From Actinomadura darangshiensis (GTDB taxonomy: Bacteria; Actinomycetota; Actinomycetes; Streptosporangiales; Streptosporangiaceae), in contig NZ_SMKY01000030.1 of NCBI RefSeq assembly GCF_004349235.1, forward strand, positions 1-53,269: DNA of 53,269 bases, read 5' to 3'. Shown piece by piece: positions 38,349 to 49,033 of this stretch. Position 1 is the stretch's first letter. Every line of letters starts with the position of its first letter. A program made the translations under genes and the position numbers. The notes beneath the pieces were generated by a model. It searched no databases. It was given only the letters and a program-made list of their open reading frames with translations, and was not told the origin of the DNA.

Positions 38349-38876
38349 ATGGGCAGCGACATGATTCTCGCGGCGGACGGCGGCGGTAGCGGGGCCTTCA
38401 ACCTGCTCCTTCTCCTCGCCGTTCCCTTGGTCTTCTACTTCCTGCTCATCCGGCCGCAGAGCAAGCGGCGCAAGGAGCAGGCGAACATGCAGAACTCCAT
38501 GGAGCCGGGCGCCCGCGTCCTGACGACCAGCGGTATCCGCGCCACCATCGTGGAGGTCGACGACGACGGCCTCCTGCTGGAGATCGCGGACGGCGTCGAG
38601 GTGCGCTTCGTCAAGCAGGCCGTCATGCAGGTCCTCAAGGACGAGCCCGAGGAGATCGACGACGAGCTCGACGAGGACGACGACCAGGACGAGGACGGCG
38701 ACGGCGTCGACCTCGCCAAGGACGACACCGAGGTCGACCTGTCCAAGGACGGCGAGACCGAGGACGCCGAGCCGCTGGACGCGGAGGTGAAGGACACCGA
38801 CGCGACGGACGAGGACGGCGAGCCCGAGTCCAAGCCGAAGGGGAAGGCGAAGGTCAAGGCGGACAAGTCCGCCTGA
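38349..38876 (+). CDS. yajC: Preprotein translocase accessory subunit YajC with acidic tail
   Basis: A 175-residue protein that associates with SecDF. One transmembrane helix (about 17-34: AFNLLLLLAVPLVFYFLLI region) precedes RPQSKRRKEQANMQNSM and the conserved VLTTSGIRATIVEV. After residue 97 it carries a long Asp/Glu-rich tail ending in a basic KPKGKAKVKADK stretch, making it much longer than the ~110-residue E. coli protein. The SD-like GGAAGG is 11 bases before the ATG, and a three-codon mini-ORF (Met-Pro-Leu-stop) ends on the start codon as TAATG. secD follows. Confidence 0.9.
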   Translation: MGSDMILAADGGGSGAFNLLLLLAVPLVFYFLLIRPQSKRRKEQANMQNSMEPGARVLTTSGIRATIVEVDDDGLLLEIADGVEVRFVKQAVMQVLKDEPEEIDDELDEDDDQDEDGDGVDLAKDDTEVDLSKDGETEDAEPLDAEVKDTDATDEDGEPESKPKGKAKVKADKSA

Positions 38877-38918
38877 CCCTCCCCAAGGCGACGACAAAGA
38901 CGGGAAGTACGACGACAA

Positions 38919-40700
38919 GTGGCTCCGCCCAACAACGCTCCCAAGCCCGGGCGCACGCTCCTCGCGCTCTTCGCGATCATGGTGGTCCTGGCCGGCCTCG
39001 CCGTCTGGCAGGGGCAGACGAAGCCCAAACTGGGCCTCGACCTCGCCGGCGGGACGACCGTGACGCTCACGGCCAAGACCGCGAGCGGCAAGAACCCCCC
39101 GGCCTCGCAGATGGACCAGGCCGTCAAGATCATGACGCAGCGCGTCAACGGTCTGGGGGTGTCGGACGCCGAGGTCACCAAGCAGGGCAGCAGCAACATC
39201 GTGGTGAACGTCCCCGGTGAGGGGCAGAGCCGCGTCGTCAGCCTGATCGGCACGACGGCGAAGCTGCAGTTCCGCCAGGTGTACGCGGTGGCCGACGGGC
39301 ACCCCTCCAACGGGGCCGCCCCGTCGCCGTCCGCCAGCCCGTCCGAGAAGAGCGGGGGCAAGACCGGCGGGGGCAAGAGCCCGTCGCCGAGCGCGTCGGC
39401 GTCCCCGTCCGGGAGCCCGTCGGCGTCGTCCACCCCGCGCGGCCGGGCGCTGTCGGGGGCCCTGACGGCCCCGACGCCGAAGCCGTCCGCCTCGTCGCCG
39501 CTGACCCAGCCGTCCGGCCAGCCGCCGGGCCAGGCGTCCGACCCCGGGCAGACCTACCCGGGCGTGACCGACAAGGCCGTCATCAAGCAGTTCGAGGCGC
39601 TCGACTGCTACAGCGGCGACCGGCACGCCGCGGGCGCGAACGACCCGAAGCGCCAGTTCGTCGCCTCCTGCGACCAGGACGAGGAGGGCGGCCAGGTCGC
39701 CAAGTACATCCTCGGCCCGGTCCGGGTCCTCGGCGAGAGCGTCGACTCGGCCAACGCGATGCCGCCGAACTCGCAGCAGGGCCAGGCCAGCTGGTCGGTC
39801 TCGCTGAAGTTCGACGGCAAGGGGACCCGCCAGTTCGGCGAGGTCACCACCGCCGCGTCCCAGGCCTACCAGCAGAACCCCTCGTCCCCGCAGGCGCAGG
39901 TCGCGATCGTCCTGGACGGGCAGGTCGTCTCGGCCCCCAGCATCCGGGAGGGCCCGATCACCGGCGGCACCGCCAGCATCGACGGGCCGCCCGACAGCTT
40001 CAACCAGCAGTACGCCGCCGACCTCGCCAACGTGCTGAAGTACGGGGCACTGCCGCTGGAGTTCACGCAGAGCTCGATCGACGAGGTGTCGTCCACGCTG
40101 GGCTCCGACCAGCTGAGCGGCGGCCTGATCGCGGGCGCGATCGGCCTCGGCCTGGTCGTCCTGTACTGCCTGTTCTACTACCGGGGCCTCGGCCTGGTGG
40201 CGGTGACCAGCCTGGTCGTGGCGTCCGCCATCACCTACGAGGCGGTGGTGATCCTCGGTGAGGGGATGGGCTTCCGGCTGTCGCTGCCGCACATCATCGG
40301 CCTGATCGTGTCCATCGGCATCACCGCCGACTCGTTCATCGTGTACTTCGAGCGGCTGCGGGACGAGCTGAGAGCCGGCCGCAAGCTGCGCTCGTCGGTC
40401 GAGAACGCCTGGAAGCGGGCGCGGCGCACCATCCTCGTCGCCGACGCCGTCACCTTCCTCGCCGCGCTGGTGCTGTACTTCCTCGCGGTCGGCGGCGTGG
40501 CCGGGTTCGCGTTCGCGATGGGCCTCACCACGCTCATCGACATCGTCGTGGTGTTCTTCTTCACCAAGCCGATGGTCGCGCTGCTGTCGCGCACCAGGTT
40601 CTTCGGCCGCGGGCATCCCCTGTCCGGGCTCGACCCGCGGCGGCTGCACAAGCCGGCGCAGAGCACCACCGCCGCCCGCACGACGAGCCAGGAGGCCTGA
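38919..40700 (+). CDS. secD: Protein translocase subunit SecD
   Basis: A 593-residue RND-type membrane protein that uses the proton gradient to complete export. An N-terminal helix (about 15-31), the periplasmic P1 domain, then helices 2-6 with the SecD motif GLDLAGGT and FFTKPMVALLSRTRFFG at the end. Between residues ~127 and 212 a Ser/Pro/Gly-rich disordered stretch is inserted in P1, absent from E. coli SecD. The start is GTG with a weak ribosome site. secF begins one base after its stop. Confidence 0.94.
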   Translation: MAPPNNAPKPGRTLLALFAIMVVLAGLAVWQGQTKPKLGLDLAGGTTVTLTAKTASGKNPPASQMDQAVKIMTQRVNGLGVSDAEVTKQGSSNIVVNVPGEGQSRVVSLIGTTAKLQFRQVYAVADGHPSNGAAPSPSASPSEKSGGKTGGGKSPSPSASASPSGSPSASSTPRGRALSGALTAPTPKPSASSPLTQPSGQPPGQASDPGQTYPGVTDKAVIKQFEALDCYSGDRHAAGANDPKRQFVASCDQDEEGGQVAKYILGPVRVLGESVDSANAMPPNSQQGQASWSVSLKFDGKGTRQFGEVTTAASQAYQQNPSSPQAQVAIVLDGQVVSAPSIREGPITGGTASIDGPPDSFNQQYAADLANVLKYGALPLEFTQSSIDEVSSTLGSDQLSGGLIAGAIGLGLVVLYCLFYYRGLGLVAVTSLVVASAITYEAVVILGEGMGFRLSLPHIIGLIVSIGITADSFIVYFERLRDELRAGRKLRSSVENAWKRARRTILVADAVTFLAALVLYFLAVGGVAGFAFAMGLTTLIDIVVVFFFTKPMVALLSRTRFFGRGHPLSGLDPRRLHKPAQSTTAARTTSQEA

Positions 40701-40701
40701 C

Positions 40702-41865
40702 ATGGGAACGCGTGCGGTCGTCTCCCGGATCTACCGGGGCGAGATCAGCGCCGACATCGTCGGCCGGCCGAAGATCTGGTACACGATCTCCGGGCTGCTG
40801 CTGGCGTTCTCGATCGCCGGGCTGCTCGTCCAGGGCCTCAACTTCGGCGTCGAGTTCAAGGGCGGCTCGGTCTTCACCTTCAAGGCTCCCAACGCCTCGA
40901 TCGAGCAGGTGCGCAGCGCCGCCACCGACGGCGGCGTCCACCAGGTGATCGTGCAGAAGGCGGGCGGCGACTGGCGGGTGACGACCGAGAGCCTCCCCTC
41001 GGCGGACGTCACGAAGGTCAAGTCGAGCATCGCCGGCGAGCTGAGCGTCTCCGCGGACAAGGTCAGCACCCAGGTCGTCGGCGCCTCCTGGGGCGGCCAG
41101 ATCCAGAAGAAGGCATGGCAGGCGCTGGCCGTCTTCATGATCTTGATCATCGCCTACCTGTCGGTGGCCTTCGAGTGGCGGATGGCCGTGGCCGCGGTGG
41201 TCGCGCTGGTCCACGACCTGGTGATCACGGCGGGCGTCTACGCCTGGTCCGGGTTCGAGGTCACCCCGGCCACGCTGCTCGGCTTCCTGACGATCCTCGG
41301 CTACTCGCTGTACGACGCGGTCGTCGTGTTCGACATGATCAAGGAGGTCACCAAGCCGCTCGGCCCGACCTCCAAGACCACCTACAGCGAGGCCGCCAAC
41401 CAGGCGCTCAGCAGCACCCTGGTGCGGTCCCTGAACACCTCGCTGGTGGCGATCCTGCCCGTCGGTGCGATCCTGTTCATCGGCACCACGCTGTTCGGCG
41501 CGGGCACGCTGAAGGACCTGTCGCTCGCCCTGTTCGTCGGCATGATCGTCGGTACCTACTCGTCGATCTGCGTGGCGACGCCGCTGCTCGTCCAGTTCAA
41601 GGAGCGCGAGCCGAAGTACCGGCAGATCCGGGAGAACATCGCCCGGCGCGAGCACAGCGCCAAGCGGCAGTCCAAGACCGCCAAGGTGACGGCCGGGGCC
41701 GGGGCGTCCGGCGACGACCGGCCCGGCGACGCGCGCTCGCGCGAGGAGCCGGACGACGACGTCCCGGACGTCAGGAACACCGTCACCGTGCGGAAGGTCA
41801 TGCAGACCGGGTCGCGCCAGCAGCCGAAACGCGGATCGCGGCAGCAGCGCCGCGGCGGCAAGTAG
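40702..41865 (+). CDS. secF: Protein translocase subunit SecF
   Basis: A 387-residue six-helix partner of SecD. It contains the family motif NFGVEFKGGSVFTF, a short periplasmic domain, and helices with TPATLLGFLTILGYSLYDAV and VFDMIKE (proton-path aspartate). The C-terminal ~80 residues are a basic, disordered cytoplasmic extension (KRQSKTAKVTAG to RQQRRGGK) typical of actinobacteria. It is directly coupled to secD; apt follows after 19 bases. Confidence 0.95.
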   Translation: MGTRAVVSRIYRGEISADIVGRPKIWYTISGLLLAFSIAGLLVQGLNFGVEFKGGSVFTFKAPNASIEQVRSAATDGGVHQVIVQKAGGDWRVTTESLPSADVTKVKSSIAGELSVSADKVSTQVVGASWGGQIQKKAWQALAVFMILIIAYLSVAFEWRMAVAAVVALVHDLVITAGVYAWSGFEVTPATLLGFLTILGYSLYDAVVVFDMIKEVTKPLGPTSKTTYSEAANQALSSTLVRSLNTSLVAILPVGAILFIGTTLFGAGTLKDLSLALFVGMIVGTYSSICVATPLLVQFKEREPKYRQIRENIARREHSAKRQSKTAKVTAGAGASGDDRPGDARSREEPDDDVPDVRNTVTVRKVMQTGSRQQPKRGSRQQRRGGK

Positions 41866-41884
41866 CAGCGGGAGATTCTCGAAC

Positions 41885-42409
41885 GTGGACCTCGGCAAGC
41901 TGATCCAGGAGCGGATCCGCGACATCCCCGACTACCCGAAGCCGGGGGTGGTCTTCAAGGACATCACCCCGCTGCTGGCCGACCACGTCGCGTTCGCCGG
42001 GGTGGTCGACGCCATCGTCAACCACTACGGCCGCGGCACCATCGACAAGATCGTCGGGATCGAGGCGCGCGGCTTCATCATGGCCGCGCCCGTCGCCTAC
42101 CACTTCGGCGCCGGGTTCGTCCCGGTGCGCAAGAAGGGGAAACTGCCCGCGGCGACCAACGCGGAGACCTATGATCTCGAGTACGGGAGCGAGACGATCG
42201 AGATCCACCTCGACGCGTTCGACCCCGGCGACCGTGTGCTGATCGTCGACGACGTCCTCGCCACCGGCGGGACGGCGCGGGCGGCCGCCGAACTCGTCCG
42301 CCGCGGCGGCGGCGAGGTCGTCGGCCTGTCGGTCCTCCTCGAACTCTCGTTCCTGCACGGACGCGGCAAGCTGGGGAATCTGGACGTTCATTCCCTGGTT
42401 ACGGTCTAG
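41885..42409 (+). CDS. apt: Adenine phosphoribosyltransferase
   Basis: A 174-residue type I PRTase that salvages adenine to AMP with PRPP. The PRPP motif VLIVDDVLATGGTARAA, the flexible loop RKKGKLPAAT and the N-terminal IPDYPKPGVVFKDITPLL are complete. The start is GTG. Its place between secF and rel is conserved across actinobacteria. A small hairpin follows before rel. Confidence 0.96.
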   Translation: MDLGKLIQERIRDIPDYPKPGVVFKDITPLLADHVAFAGVVDAIVNHYGRGTIDKIVGIEARGFIMAAPVAYHFGAGFVPVRKKGKLPAATNAETYDLEYGSETIEIHLDAFDPGDRVLIVDDVLATGGTARAAAELVRRGGGEVVGLSVLLELSFLHGRGKLGNLDVHSLVTV

Positions 42410-42415
42410 TAGGAA

Positions 42416-42442
42416 ATGGGTGCCGGATACACTGGCACCCAT
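42416..42442 (+). promoter_or_regulatory. Hairpin containing a candidate rel promoter -10 box
   Basis: ATGGGTGCC and GGCACCCAT form a 9-bp stem whose loop contains TACACT (42428-42433), a good -10 hexamer about 80 bases before the rel GTG. It may act as an apt terminator, as a rel promoter, or both. Confidence 0.4.
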
Positions 42443-42512
42443 CAGGGTCCGACGGGGACGGGCGCGACCCGCGGGGCAGCGGCCACGGCGCCCGGACGGC
42501 TAAGGAGGCTGG

Positions 42513-44972
42513 GTGCCCGGTGAGGTGGTATCGACCGACGCGGTGAACGACGCCGCCGAGGAACGGCGCGCGTCACCGTCCGAAGCCCCGCCGCCCGATC
42601 CGGCCGAGAAGGCCGAGCCCGCCGAGACCCGGCCCGCCGGCAAGACGCCCGCTTCCCCCGCCACCGCCCCTGGCCCATCCTCCGGCGAGGAGTCCGATGA
42701 GGCCGTTCCGTCCAGGCCCACGCCGGCCACGATCCCGCCGTCCGCCGCCCGGGTGCGCCGCAGGCTCGCCAGGCTGGGCGCCCAGCGCGGCCCCACTATG
42801 AACCCGGTACTCGAACCACTGATCAAGACGGTCCGCAACACGCATCCGAAGGCGGACCTCCGGCTCATCGAGCGCGCCTACGACGTGGCCGCGCACTACC
42901 ACCGGCACCAGAAGCGCAAGAGCGGCGACCCCTACATCACCCACCCCCTCGCGGTCGCCACGATCCTCGCCGAGCTCGGCATGAACACCGAGACGCTCTG
43001 CGCGGCGCTGCTGCACGACACCGTCGAGGACACCCCCTACACCCTCGACCAGCTCAGCTCCGAGTTCGGCGACGAGATCGCCGCGCTCGTCGACGGCGTC
43101 ACCAAGCTCGACAAGGTCAAGTACGGGGAGGCCGCCGAGGCCGAGACCGTCCGCAAGATGGTCGTGGCGATGTCCCGCGACATCCGCGTCCTGGTGATCA
43201 AGCTCGGCGACCGGCTGCACAACATGCGCACGCTGCGCTACATGCCGCGGCACAAGCAGGAGAAGAAGGCCCGCGAGACCCTGGAGGTGTTCGCGCCGCT
43301 CGCGCACCGCCTCGGGATGAACACGCTGAAGTGGGAGCTGGAGGACCTCGCGTTCGCCACGATGTACCCCAAGCGGTTCGACGAGATCGCCCGGCTGGTG
43401 TCCGAGCGCGCCCCGCGCCGCGACGTCTACCTGCAGGAAGTGATCGAGAACGTCTCCACCGACCTGCGCGAGGCCCGGATCAAGGCCACCGTGACCGGCC
43501 GGCCGAAGCACTACTACTCGATCTACCAGAAGATGATCGCGCGGGACGTCTCCTTCGACGACATCTACGACCTGGTCGGCATCCGGGTCCTCGTCGACAG
43601 CGTCCGCGACTGCTACGCCGCCCTCGGCTCGATCCACGCGCGCTGGAACCCGGTCCCCGGCCGGTTCAAGGACTACATCGCGATGCCGAAGTTCAACATG
43701 TACCAGTCGCTGCACACGACGGTGATCGGCCCCGAGGGCAAGCCCGTCGAGCTGCAGATCCGCACCTGGGGCATGCACCGCCGCGCCGAGTACGGCGTCG
43801 CCGCGCACTGGAAGTACAAGGAGGAGACGGTCGGCGGCCGCAAGGCCGGCGACATGCAGTGGCTCCGCCAGCTCCTCGACTGGCAGAAGGAGACCGCCGA
43901 CCCGGCCGAGTTCCTGGAGTCGCTCCGCTTCGACCTGTCGGTCTCCGAGGTGTTCGTGTTCACCCCGAAGGGCGACGTGATCGCGCTGCCGCAGGGCGCG
44001 ACCCCCGTCGACTTCGCGTACGCGATCCACACCGAGGTCGGGCACCGATGTATCGGCGCCCGCGTCAACGGCCGCCTCGTCCCCCTCGAATCGACCCTCG
44101 ACAACGGCGACACCGTCGAGGTGTTCACCTCCAAGTCGCAGGACGCCGGCCCGAGCCGCGACTGGCTCGGCTTCGTCAAGAGCGCCCGCGCCCGCAACAA
44201 GATCAAGCACTGGTTCTCCAAGGAGCGCCGCGACACCGCGATCGAGTCCGGCAAGGACGCCATCGCCCGCGCCATGCGCAAGCAGAACATGCCGCTGCAG
44301 CGGATGATGTCCGGTGAGGCGCTGCTCGCCCTCGCCCGCGACATGCGCTACCCGGACGTCTCGTCCCTCTACGCGGCCGTCGGCGAGAGCCAGGTGTCGG
44401 CGCAGCACGTCGTCCAGCGGCTCGTGGACGCGCTCGGCGGCGTCGAGAGCGCCGAAGAGGACCTCGCCGAGATCGCCCTGCCGACCCGCCGCAAGCGCAG
44501 CCGCCCCGCCGGCGACCCGGGCGTCGTCGTCGCCGACGACGCGGACGTGTGGGTCCGCCTGTCCCGCTGCTGCACCCCGGTCCCCGGCGACGACATCGTC
44601 GGCTTCGTCACCCGCGGCCACGGCGTCTCCGTCCACCGCGCCGACTGCGCCAACGTCGAGAGCCTGAGGGCGCAGCCGGACCGCCTGATCGACGTCAAAT
44701 GGTCGCCGGGCGAAGACTCGGTCTTCCTCGTCGCCATCCAGGTCGAGGCCCTCGACCGCCCCCGCCTCCTGTCGGACGTGACCCGCGTCCTCTCCGACCA
44801 GCACGTCAACATCCTGTCGGCGTCGGTCACCACCACCCGCGACCGTGTGGCCGTCAGCCGGTTCACCTTCGAGATGGGCGACCCGAAGCACCTGGGCCAC
44901 GTCCTGAAGGCCGTCCGCTCCATCGACGGTGTCTACGACGTCTACCGCACCACCAGCGGCGCCACGACGTAG
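42513..44972 (+). CDS. Bifunctional (p)ppGpp synthetase/hydrolase (Rel)
   Basis: An 819-residue stringent-response enzyme. The HD hydrolase domain has His128/His130 region ([12 protein letters not shown]) and LLHDTVEDT with His168/Asp169. The synthetase domain contains [10 protein letters not shown], the RXKD motif of bifunctional enzymes, and GLPSG-like substrate residues ([17 protein letters not shown]). A TGS domain ([21 protein letters not shown]), a zinc-finger-like segment ([19 protein letters not shown]) and a C-terminal ACT domain follow. Residues 1-95 are a Pro/Ala/Glu-rich extension. The GTG start has AAGGAGG five bases upstream. The gene is often named relA in actinobacteria. Confidence 0.95.
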   Translation: MPGEVVSTDAVNDAAEERRASPSEAPPPDPAEKAEPAETRPAGKTPASPATAPGPSSGEESDEAVPSRPTPATIPPSAARVRRRLARLGAQRGPTMNPVLEPLIKTVRNTHPKADLRLIERAYDVAAHYHRHQKRKSGDPYITHPLAVATILAELGMNTETLCAALLHDTVEDTPYTLDQLSSEFGDEIAALVDGVTKLDKVKYGEAAEAETVRKMVVAMSRDIRVLVIKLGDRLHNMRTLRYMPRHKQEKKARETLEVFAPLAHRLGMNTLKWELEDLAFATMYPKRFDEIARLVSERAPRRDVYLQEVIENVSTDLREARIKATVTGRPKHYYSIYQKMIARDVSFDDIYDLVGIRVLVDSVRDCYAALGSIHARWNPVPGRFKDYIAMPKFNMYQSLHTTVIGPEGKPVELQIRTWGMHRRAEYGVAAHWKYKEETVGGRKAGDMQWLRQLLDWQKETADPAEFLESLRFDLSVSEVFVFTPKGDVIALPQGATPVDFAYAIHTEVGHRCIGARVNGRLVPLESTLDNGDTVEVFTSKSQDAGPSRDWLGFVKSARARNKIKHWFSKERRDTAIESGKDAIARAMRKQNMPLQRMMSGEALLALARDMRYPDVSSLYAAVGESQVSAQHVVQRLVDALGGVESAEEDLAEIALPTRRKRSRPAGDPGVVVADDADVWVRLSRCCTPVPGDDIVGFVTRGHGVSVHRADCANVESLRAQPDRLIDVKWSPGEDSVFLVAIQVEALDRPRLLSDVTRVLSDQHVNILSASVTTTRDRVAVSRFTFEMGDPKHLGHVLKAVRSIDGVYDVYRTTSGATT

Positions 44973-45030
44973 ACCGGCGCCCTCCGCCGCGGTCGCCGGC
45001 GGAAACCCGACGTCCGTGGTGGTGACGCGG

Positions 45031-45062
45031 CAAGGGCGGCCGCCGGGTGGCGGCCGCCCTTG
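45031..45062. terminator. Bidirectional terminator between rel and aspS
   Basis: CAAGGGCGGCCGCC and GGCGGCCGCCCTTG form an exact 14-bp stem with a GGGT loop, midway between the two convergent stop codons. Confidence 0.8.
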
Positions 45063-45072
45063 GATACGCGGG

Positions 45073-46839
45073 TCAGTTCCCGGTGGGGGCGTCCTCTTCT
45101 TCGGGGATCACGTCCACGCCGGCCTCCGCGCGCTGCTGCGGGGTGATCGGGGTCGGGGCGGCGGTCAGCGGGTCGTAGCCGGACGCTGCCTTGGGGAAGG
45201 CGATCACGTCGCGGATCGACTCCTGGCCGGCGAGGAGCATGACCACGCGGTCCCAGCCGAAGGCGATGCCGCCGTGCGGGGGCGGGCCGAACTTGAACGC
45301 CTCCAGCAGGAACCCGAACTTCGACTCCGCCTCCTCCTTGGAGAGGCCGAGCACGTCGAAGACGCGCTGCTGCATCTCCGCGCGGTGGATTCGGATGGAG
45401 CCGCCGCCGATCTCGTTGCCGTTCAGGACGAGGTCGTAGGCGTTCGCGAGGGCGCCGCCGGGGTCGTCGTGGAAGGTGTCGGCGAACTCCGGCTTCGGCG
45501 CCGTGAACGGGTGGTGCACGGACGTCCAGCCGATCTGCTCGCCCTTGCCGTCCTCGACGGGCTCGAAGATCGGCGCGTCCACGACCCAGACGAACTCCCA
45601 GGCGGACCCGTCGATCAGGTCGCGGCGGCGGCCGATCTCCAGGCGGGCCGCGCCGAGCAGCTCCTGCGTGGCGTGCCGCTTGCCGGCGCCGAAGAAGATC
45701 GCGTCGCCGGGGGCGGCGCCGGTCTTCGCGGCGAGCCCCTCCTTCTCGGTGCCGGAGAGGTTCTTGGCCACCGGGCCGCCGAGGGTGCCGTCCTCCTGGA
45801 CGAGGACGTAGGCGAGGCCCCGCGCCCCGCGGGCCTTGGCCCAGTCCTGCCAGCCGTCCAGCTCCTTGCGGGTCTGGGACGCACCGCCGGGCATGACGAC
45901 CGCGCCGACGTAAGGGGCCTGGAACACGCGGAACGACGTGGCTGCGAAGTACTCCGTCATGTCGGTCAGCTCGTTGCCGAAGCGCAGGTCGGGCTTGTCG
46001 GAGCCGTAGCGGGCCATCGCGTCCGCGTAGGTGATGTGGGGGATCGGCCGGGGGATCTCGTAGCCGGCGACGTCCTTCCAGAGGCGGGCCACGAGGTCCT
46101 CGCCGACCTTGAGGACGTCGTCCTGGTCGGCGAACGACATCTCGATGTCGATCTGGGTGAACTCGGGCTGCCGGTCGGCGCGGAAGTCCTCGTCGCGGTA
46201 GCAGCGGGCGATCTGGTAGTAGCGCTCCAGGCCGCCGACCATGAGGAGCTGCTTGAACAGCTGCGGCGACTGCGGCAGCGCGTACCAGTGGCCGGGCTTG
46301 AGCCGGACGGGGACGAGGAAGTCGCGGGCGCCTTCGGGGGTGGACCGGGTGAGGGTGGGCGTCTCGACGTTGACGAAGCGGTGCTCGCGCATCACCTCGT
46401 GCGTCAGGAACGATGCCTCGGAGCGGACCTTCACCGCGCGGGCGACGGACTCGCGGCGCAGGTCGAGGTAGCGGTACTTGAGCCGGATCTCCTCGTTGAC
46501 GTTGACGTCGCCCTCGATGGGGAACGGCAGCGGCGCCGCGTCCGACAGCACCTCGATGTGCGCGGCGGCGACCTCGATGTCGCCGGTGGGCAGCTCGGGG
46601 TTCTCGTTGCCCTCGGGGCGGACGCGGACCTCGCCGACGACCTTGACGCAGAACTCCGCGCGCAGGTCGTGAGCGGCGTCCTCCTCCCGGAAGACGACCT
46701 GCGCGGTGCCGGACGCGTCCCGCAGGTCGATGAACGTGACGCCGCCGTGGTCGCGGCGGCGGCCGACCCAGCCGGCCAGCGTGACCTGCTGCCCGGCGTG
46801 CTCCTTGCGGAGCGCGCCCGCCTCGTGGGTGCGGATCAT
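45073..46839 (-). CDS. aspS: Aspartyl-tRNA synthetase
   Basis: A 588-residue class IIb synthetase of the bacterial type. It has an N-terminal OB-fold anticodon domain ([22 protein letters not shown]), motif 2 around [21 protein letters not shown], the bacterial GAD insertion domain (about 290-420), and motif 3 [12 protein letters not shown]. Bacterial enzymes of this form may also charge tRNA-Asn when AsnRS is absent; that cannot be tested here. Its ATG overlaps the hisS stop (ATGA), making one operon. Confidence 0.96.
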   Translation of the reverse strand: MIRTHEAGALRKEHAGQQVTLAGWVGRRRDHGGVTFIDLRDASGTAQVVFREEDAAHDLRAEFCVKVVGEVRVRPEGNENPELPTGDIEVAAAHIEVLSDAAPLPFPIEGDVNVNEEIRLKYRYLDLRRESVARAVKVRSEASFLTHEVMREHRFVNVETPTLTRSTPEGARDFLVPVRLKPGHWYALPQSPQLFKQLLMVGGLERYYQIARCYRDEDFRADRQPEFTQIDIEMSFADQDDVLKVGEDLVARLWKDVAGYEIPRPIPHITYADAMARYGSDKPDLRFGNELTDMTEYFAATSFRVFQAPYVGAVVMPGGASQTRKELDGWQDWAKARGARGLAYVLVQEDGTLGGPVAKNLSGTEKEGLAAKTGAAPGDAIFFGAGKRHATQELLGAARLEIGRRRDLIDGSAWEFVWVVDAPIFEPVEDGKGEQIGWTSVHHPFTAPKPEFADTFHDDPGGALANAYDLVLNGNEIGGGSIRIHRAEMQQRVFDVLGLSKEEAESKFGFLLEAFKFGPPPHGGIAFGWDRVVMLLAGQESIRDVIAFPKAASGYDPLTAAPTPITPQQRAEAGVDVIPEEEDAPTGN

Positions 46840-48116
46840 TTGGAGAGCCTTTCCTTCAACGTCGTGGTGAGGTCGGTGAGCGGGACGGCGGTCTGCCCGC
46901 CCTCGGCCAGATCCTTGACCTGGGCGACGCCGTCCGCGATATCTCGCTCCCCGAGGATCACGGCGTAGCGGGCGCCGGAGCGGTCCGCGTCCTTCATGGC
47001 GCCCTTCAGCCTCTTGCCGCCGAACGCCATGTCGGCGGCGATCCCGGCGCGGCGCAGCCCGTCGACGATGGCGAACATCCGGCGTTCGGCGGTGTCGCCG
47101 AGCGCCACCCCGAACGCCTCGCAGCGGGGCCGGACGGTGAACGCGGCGCCCTCGGCCTCCTGCGACTCGGCTTCGAGGGCCAGGATCGTGCGGTCCAGGC
47201 CGAGCCCGAACCCGATGCCGGGCAGCGGGGGGCCGCCGATGTCCTCCGACAGCCCGTCGTAGCGGCCGCCACCGCCGATGCCGGACTGGGCGCCGAGCAG
47301 CGGGTGGTCGAACTCGTAGGTGGTGCGGGTGTAGTAGTCCAGGCCGCGGACGAGGGTGGGGGTGTCCTCCCAGGCGATGCCGAGGTCGGCGAGCAGTTCC
47401 CGGACCCGGTCGTGGTGCGCCTTGCATGCGGGGCACAGGTGGTCGGCCATCAGAGGCGCGCCGGCGAGCTGCTCGCGCACCCTCGGGCGCTTGTCGTCCA
47501 GGACGCGCAGCGGGTTGATCTCGACGCGGGCGCGGGTGTCGTCGTCCAGGTCGAGGGCGCGCAGGAAGTCCTGCAGCAGGGCGCGGTAGGCCGGACGGCA
47601 CTCCTTGCAGCCGAGCGAGTTCAGCAGCAGCCGCACCCGGGTCAGGCCCAGCGACCGGTACCAATGGGACGCGATCGCGATCGTCTCGGCGTCGACCTGC
47701 GGGTCCTCGCTGCCGATCGCCTCCAGGTCGAGCTGGTAGAACTGCCGGTAGCGGCCCTGCTGCGGGCGCTCGGCGCGGAACGCGGCACCGGTCGTCCACA
47801 CCTTCACCGGCAGCGCGCCCTTGTGCAGGTTGTTCTCCAGGACGGAGCGCAGCACTGACGCGGTGAACTCGGGGCGCAGCGTCAGCGACCGGCCGCCCCG
47901 GTCCTCGAACGTGTACATCTCCTTGGACACCACGTCGGTGGACTCGCCGACGCCGCGGCGGAACAGGTTGGTGTCCTCGAAGACGGCCAGTTCCAGGTAG
48001 CCGTAGCCGGCGAGCCGCGCCTGCTCGGCGAACGCCTCCCTGATGGCGTAGAAGAGGTCCGCGCGCGGCGGGACGTATTCACTGACCCCTTTGGGGGCCC
48101 GGAAGCTCGAACTCAT
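46836..48116 (-). CDS. hisS: Histidyl-tRNA synthetase
   Basis: A 426-residue class II synthetase. Motif 1 lies near [10 protein letters not shown], motif 2 is [20 protein letters not shown], the histidine-binding signature is [15 protein letters not shown], motif 3 is [14 protein letters not shown], and a C-terminal anticodon domain ([14 protein letters not shown] onward) closes the protein. The ATG was chosen because homologues start at the [13 protein letters not shown] region. It lies 11 bases downstream of the metallo-hydrolase gene and is coupled to aspS. Confidence 0.96.
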   Translation of the reverse strand: MSSSFRAPKGVSEYVPPRADLFYAIREAFAEQARLAGYGYLELAVFEDTNLFRRGVGESTDVVSKEMYTFEDRGGRSLTLRPEFTASVLRSVLENNLHKGALPVKVWTTGAAFRAERPQQGRYRQFYQLDLEAIGSEDPQVDAETIAIASHWYRSLGLTRVRLLLNSLGCKECRPAYRALLQDFLRALDLDDDTRARVEINPLRVLDDKRPRVREQLAGAPLMADHLCPACKAHHDRVRELLADLGIAWEDTPTLVRGLDYYTRTTYEFDHPLLGAQSGIGGGGRYDGLSEDIGGPPLPGIGFGLGLDRTILALEAESQEAEGAAFTVRPRCEAFGVALGDTAERRMFAIVDGLRRAGIAADMAFGGKRLKGAMKDADRSGARYAVILGERDIADGVAQVKDLAEGGQTAVPLTDLTTTLKERLSK

Positions 48117-48127
48117 GGTCTCTCTGG

Positions 48128-48823
48128 TCAGAATCCCTTGGTGGGCCCGTCCGCGGGAACCAATTCCGCGAGGAACGGGTTGGTCGCGCGCTCGCGGCCG
48201 ATTGTGGTCTGCTCGCCGTGCCCGGGCAGGACGGCCGTCTCGTCGGGCATGGTGAGGCACACCCGGGACAGGCTGGCGAGGATCTCCTCGTACGATCCGC
48301 CCGGCAGGTCGGTGCGACCGATGGACCCGGCGAACAGCAGGTCGCCGGTGAACATCACGTCCGGGACCTGCTGCGCCTGCGGCGTCCGGAACGTCACCGA
48401 CCCGGGCGTATGGCCCGGCGCGTGGTCGACGGTGAAGCTCAGCCCGGCCAGCTCCAGCACCGAGGCGTCGGCCAGTTCCCGCACGTCGTCCGGCTCCGAC
48501 AGCTCCAGGCCGCCGAACATCTGCTGCCCGGCGCCGAGCGACAGGCCCTTCGCCGGATCGGTGAGCAGGTCGCGGTCGTCCGGATGGATGTAGGCGGGGA
48601 CGTCCTTGGCGCCGCAGACCGGGGCCACCGACCAGACGTGGTCGAGGTGGCCGTGCGTGAGCAGCACCGCGACCGGCTTCAGCCGGTGCTCGCGCAGGAT
48701 GTCCTCGATTCCGGCCTCGGCGTCCTGGCCGGGGTCGATGACCACGCACTCCTCACCCGCGGCGGGCGCCACGACGTAGCAGTTCGCGGCGAACGATCCA
48801 GCGGGGAACCCGGCGACGAGCAC
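48128..48823 (-). CDS. Metallo-beta-lactamase-fold hydrolase (glyoxalase II-like)
   Basis: A 231-residue binuclear metal hydrolase. THGHLDH gives His57, His59, Asp61 and His62; further ligands are in [22 protein letters not shown] and LPGHGEQT. Relatives hydrolyse S-acyl thiols such as hydroxyacyl-mycothiol or glutathione esters. The GTG was chosen because AAGGAAGG lies just upstream and the protein then begins at the usual first strand; the frame opens 22 codons earlier. It heads the hisS-aspS operon, a conserved actinobacterial association. Confidence 0.92.
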   Translation of the reverse strand: MLVAGFPAGSFAANCYVVAPAAGEECVVIDPGQDAEAGIEDILREHRLKPVAVLLTHGHLDHVWSVAPVCGAKDVPAYIHPDDRDLLTDPAKGLSLGAGQQMFGGLELSEPDDVRELADASVLELAGLSFTVDHAPGHTPGSVTFRTPQAQQVPDVMFTGDLLFAGSIGRTDLPGGSYEEILASLSRVCLTMPDETAVLPGHGEQTTIGRERATNPFLAELVPADGPTKGF

Positions 48824-48986
48824 GGTCGTCCTTCCTTGGAGCCATCTCGGGTGGGCGTGTCCGAAGGGTACCGGCGCGGCCGCGGCCACCGCGAACGAGA
48901 TAGCGCGTTCGCCGTGTCGCGCCGGGCGCCGCGATCGCGGGAAAGCGCTCCCTGAACGCGGCGGCGCTTTTACTCGCGGGTACCGC

Positions 48987-48992
48987 TACTAT
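48987..48992 (+). promoter_or_regulatory. Candidate -10 box of the cyclophilin gene
   Basis: TACTAT is close to the -10 consensus and lies 41 bases before the GTG start. CGCTTT 16-17 bases upstream could be a weak -35 box. It lies in the 210-base divergent region shared with the metallo-hydrolase gene. Confidence 0.45.
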
Positions 48993-49033
48993 GCGCTGCA
49001 CGTTCACCTGATCACACCGGAAGGGCGAAGCAC

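Noticed and set aside
39301..39540. Ser/Pro-rich tract in secD as a possible frameshift or assembly error
   Set aside because: The frame stays open with normal codon use on both sides and both SecD halves are intact, so it is a true insert.
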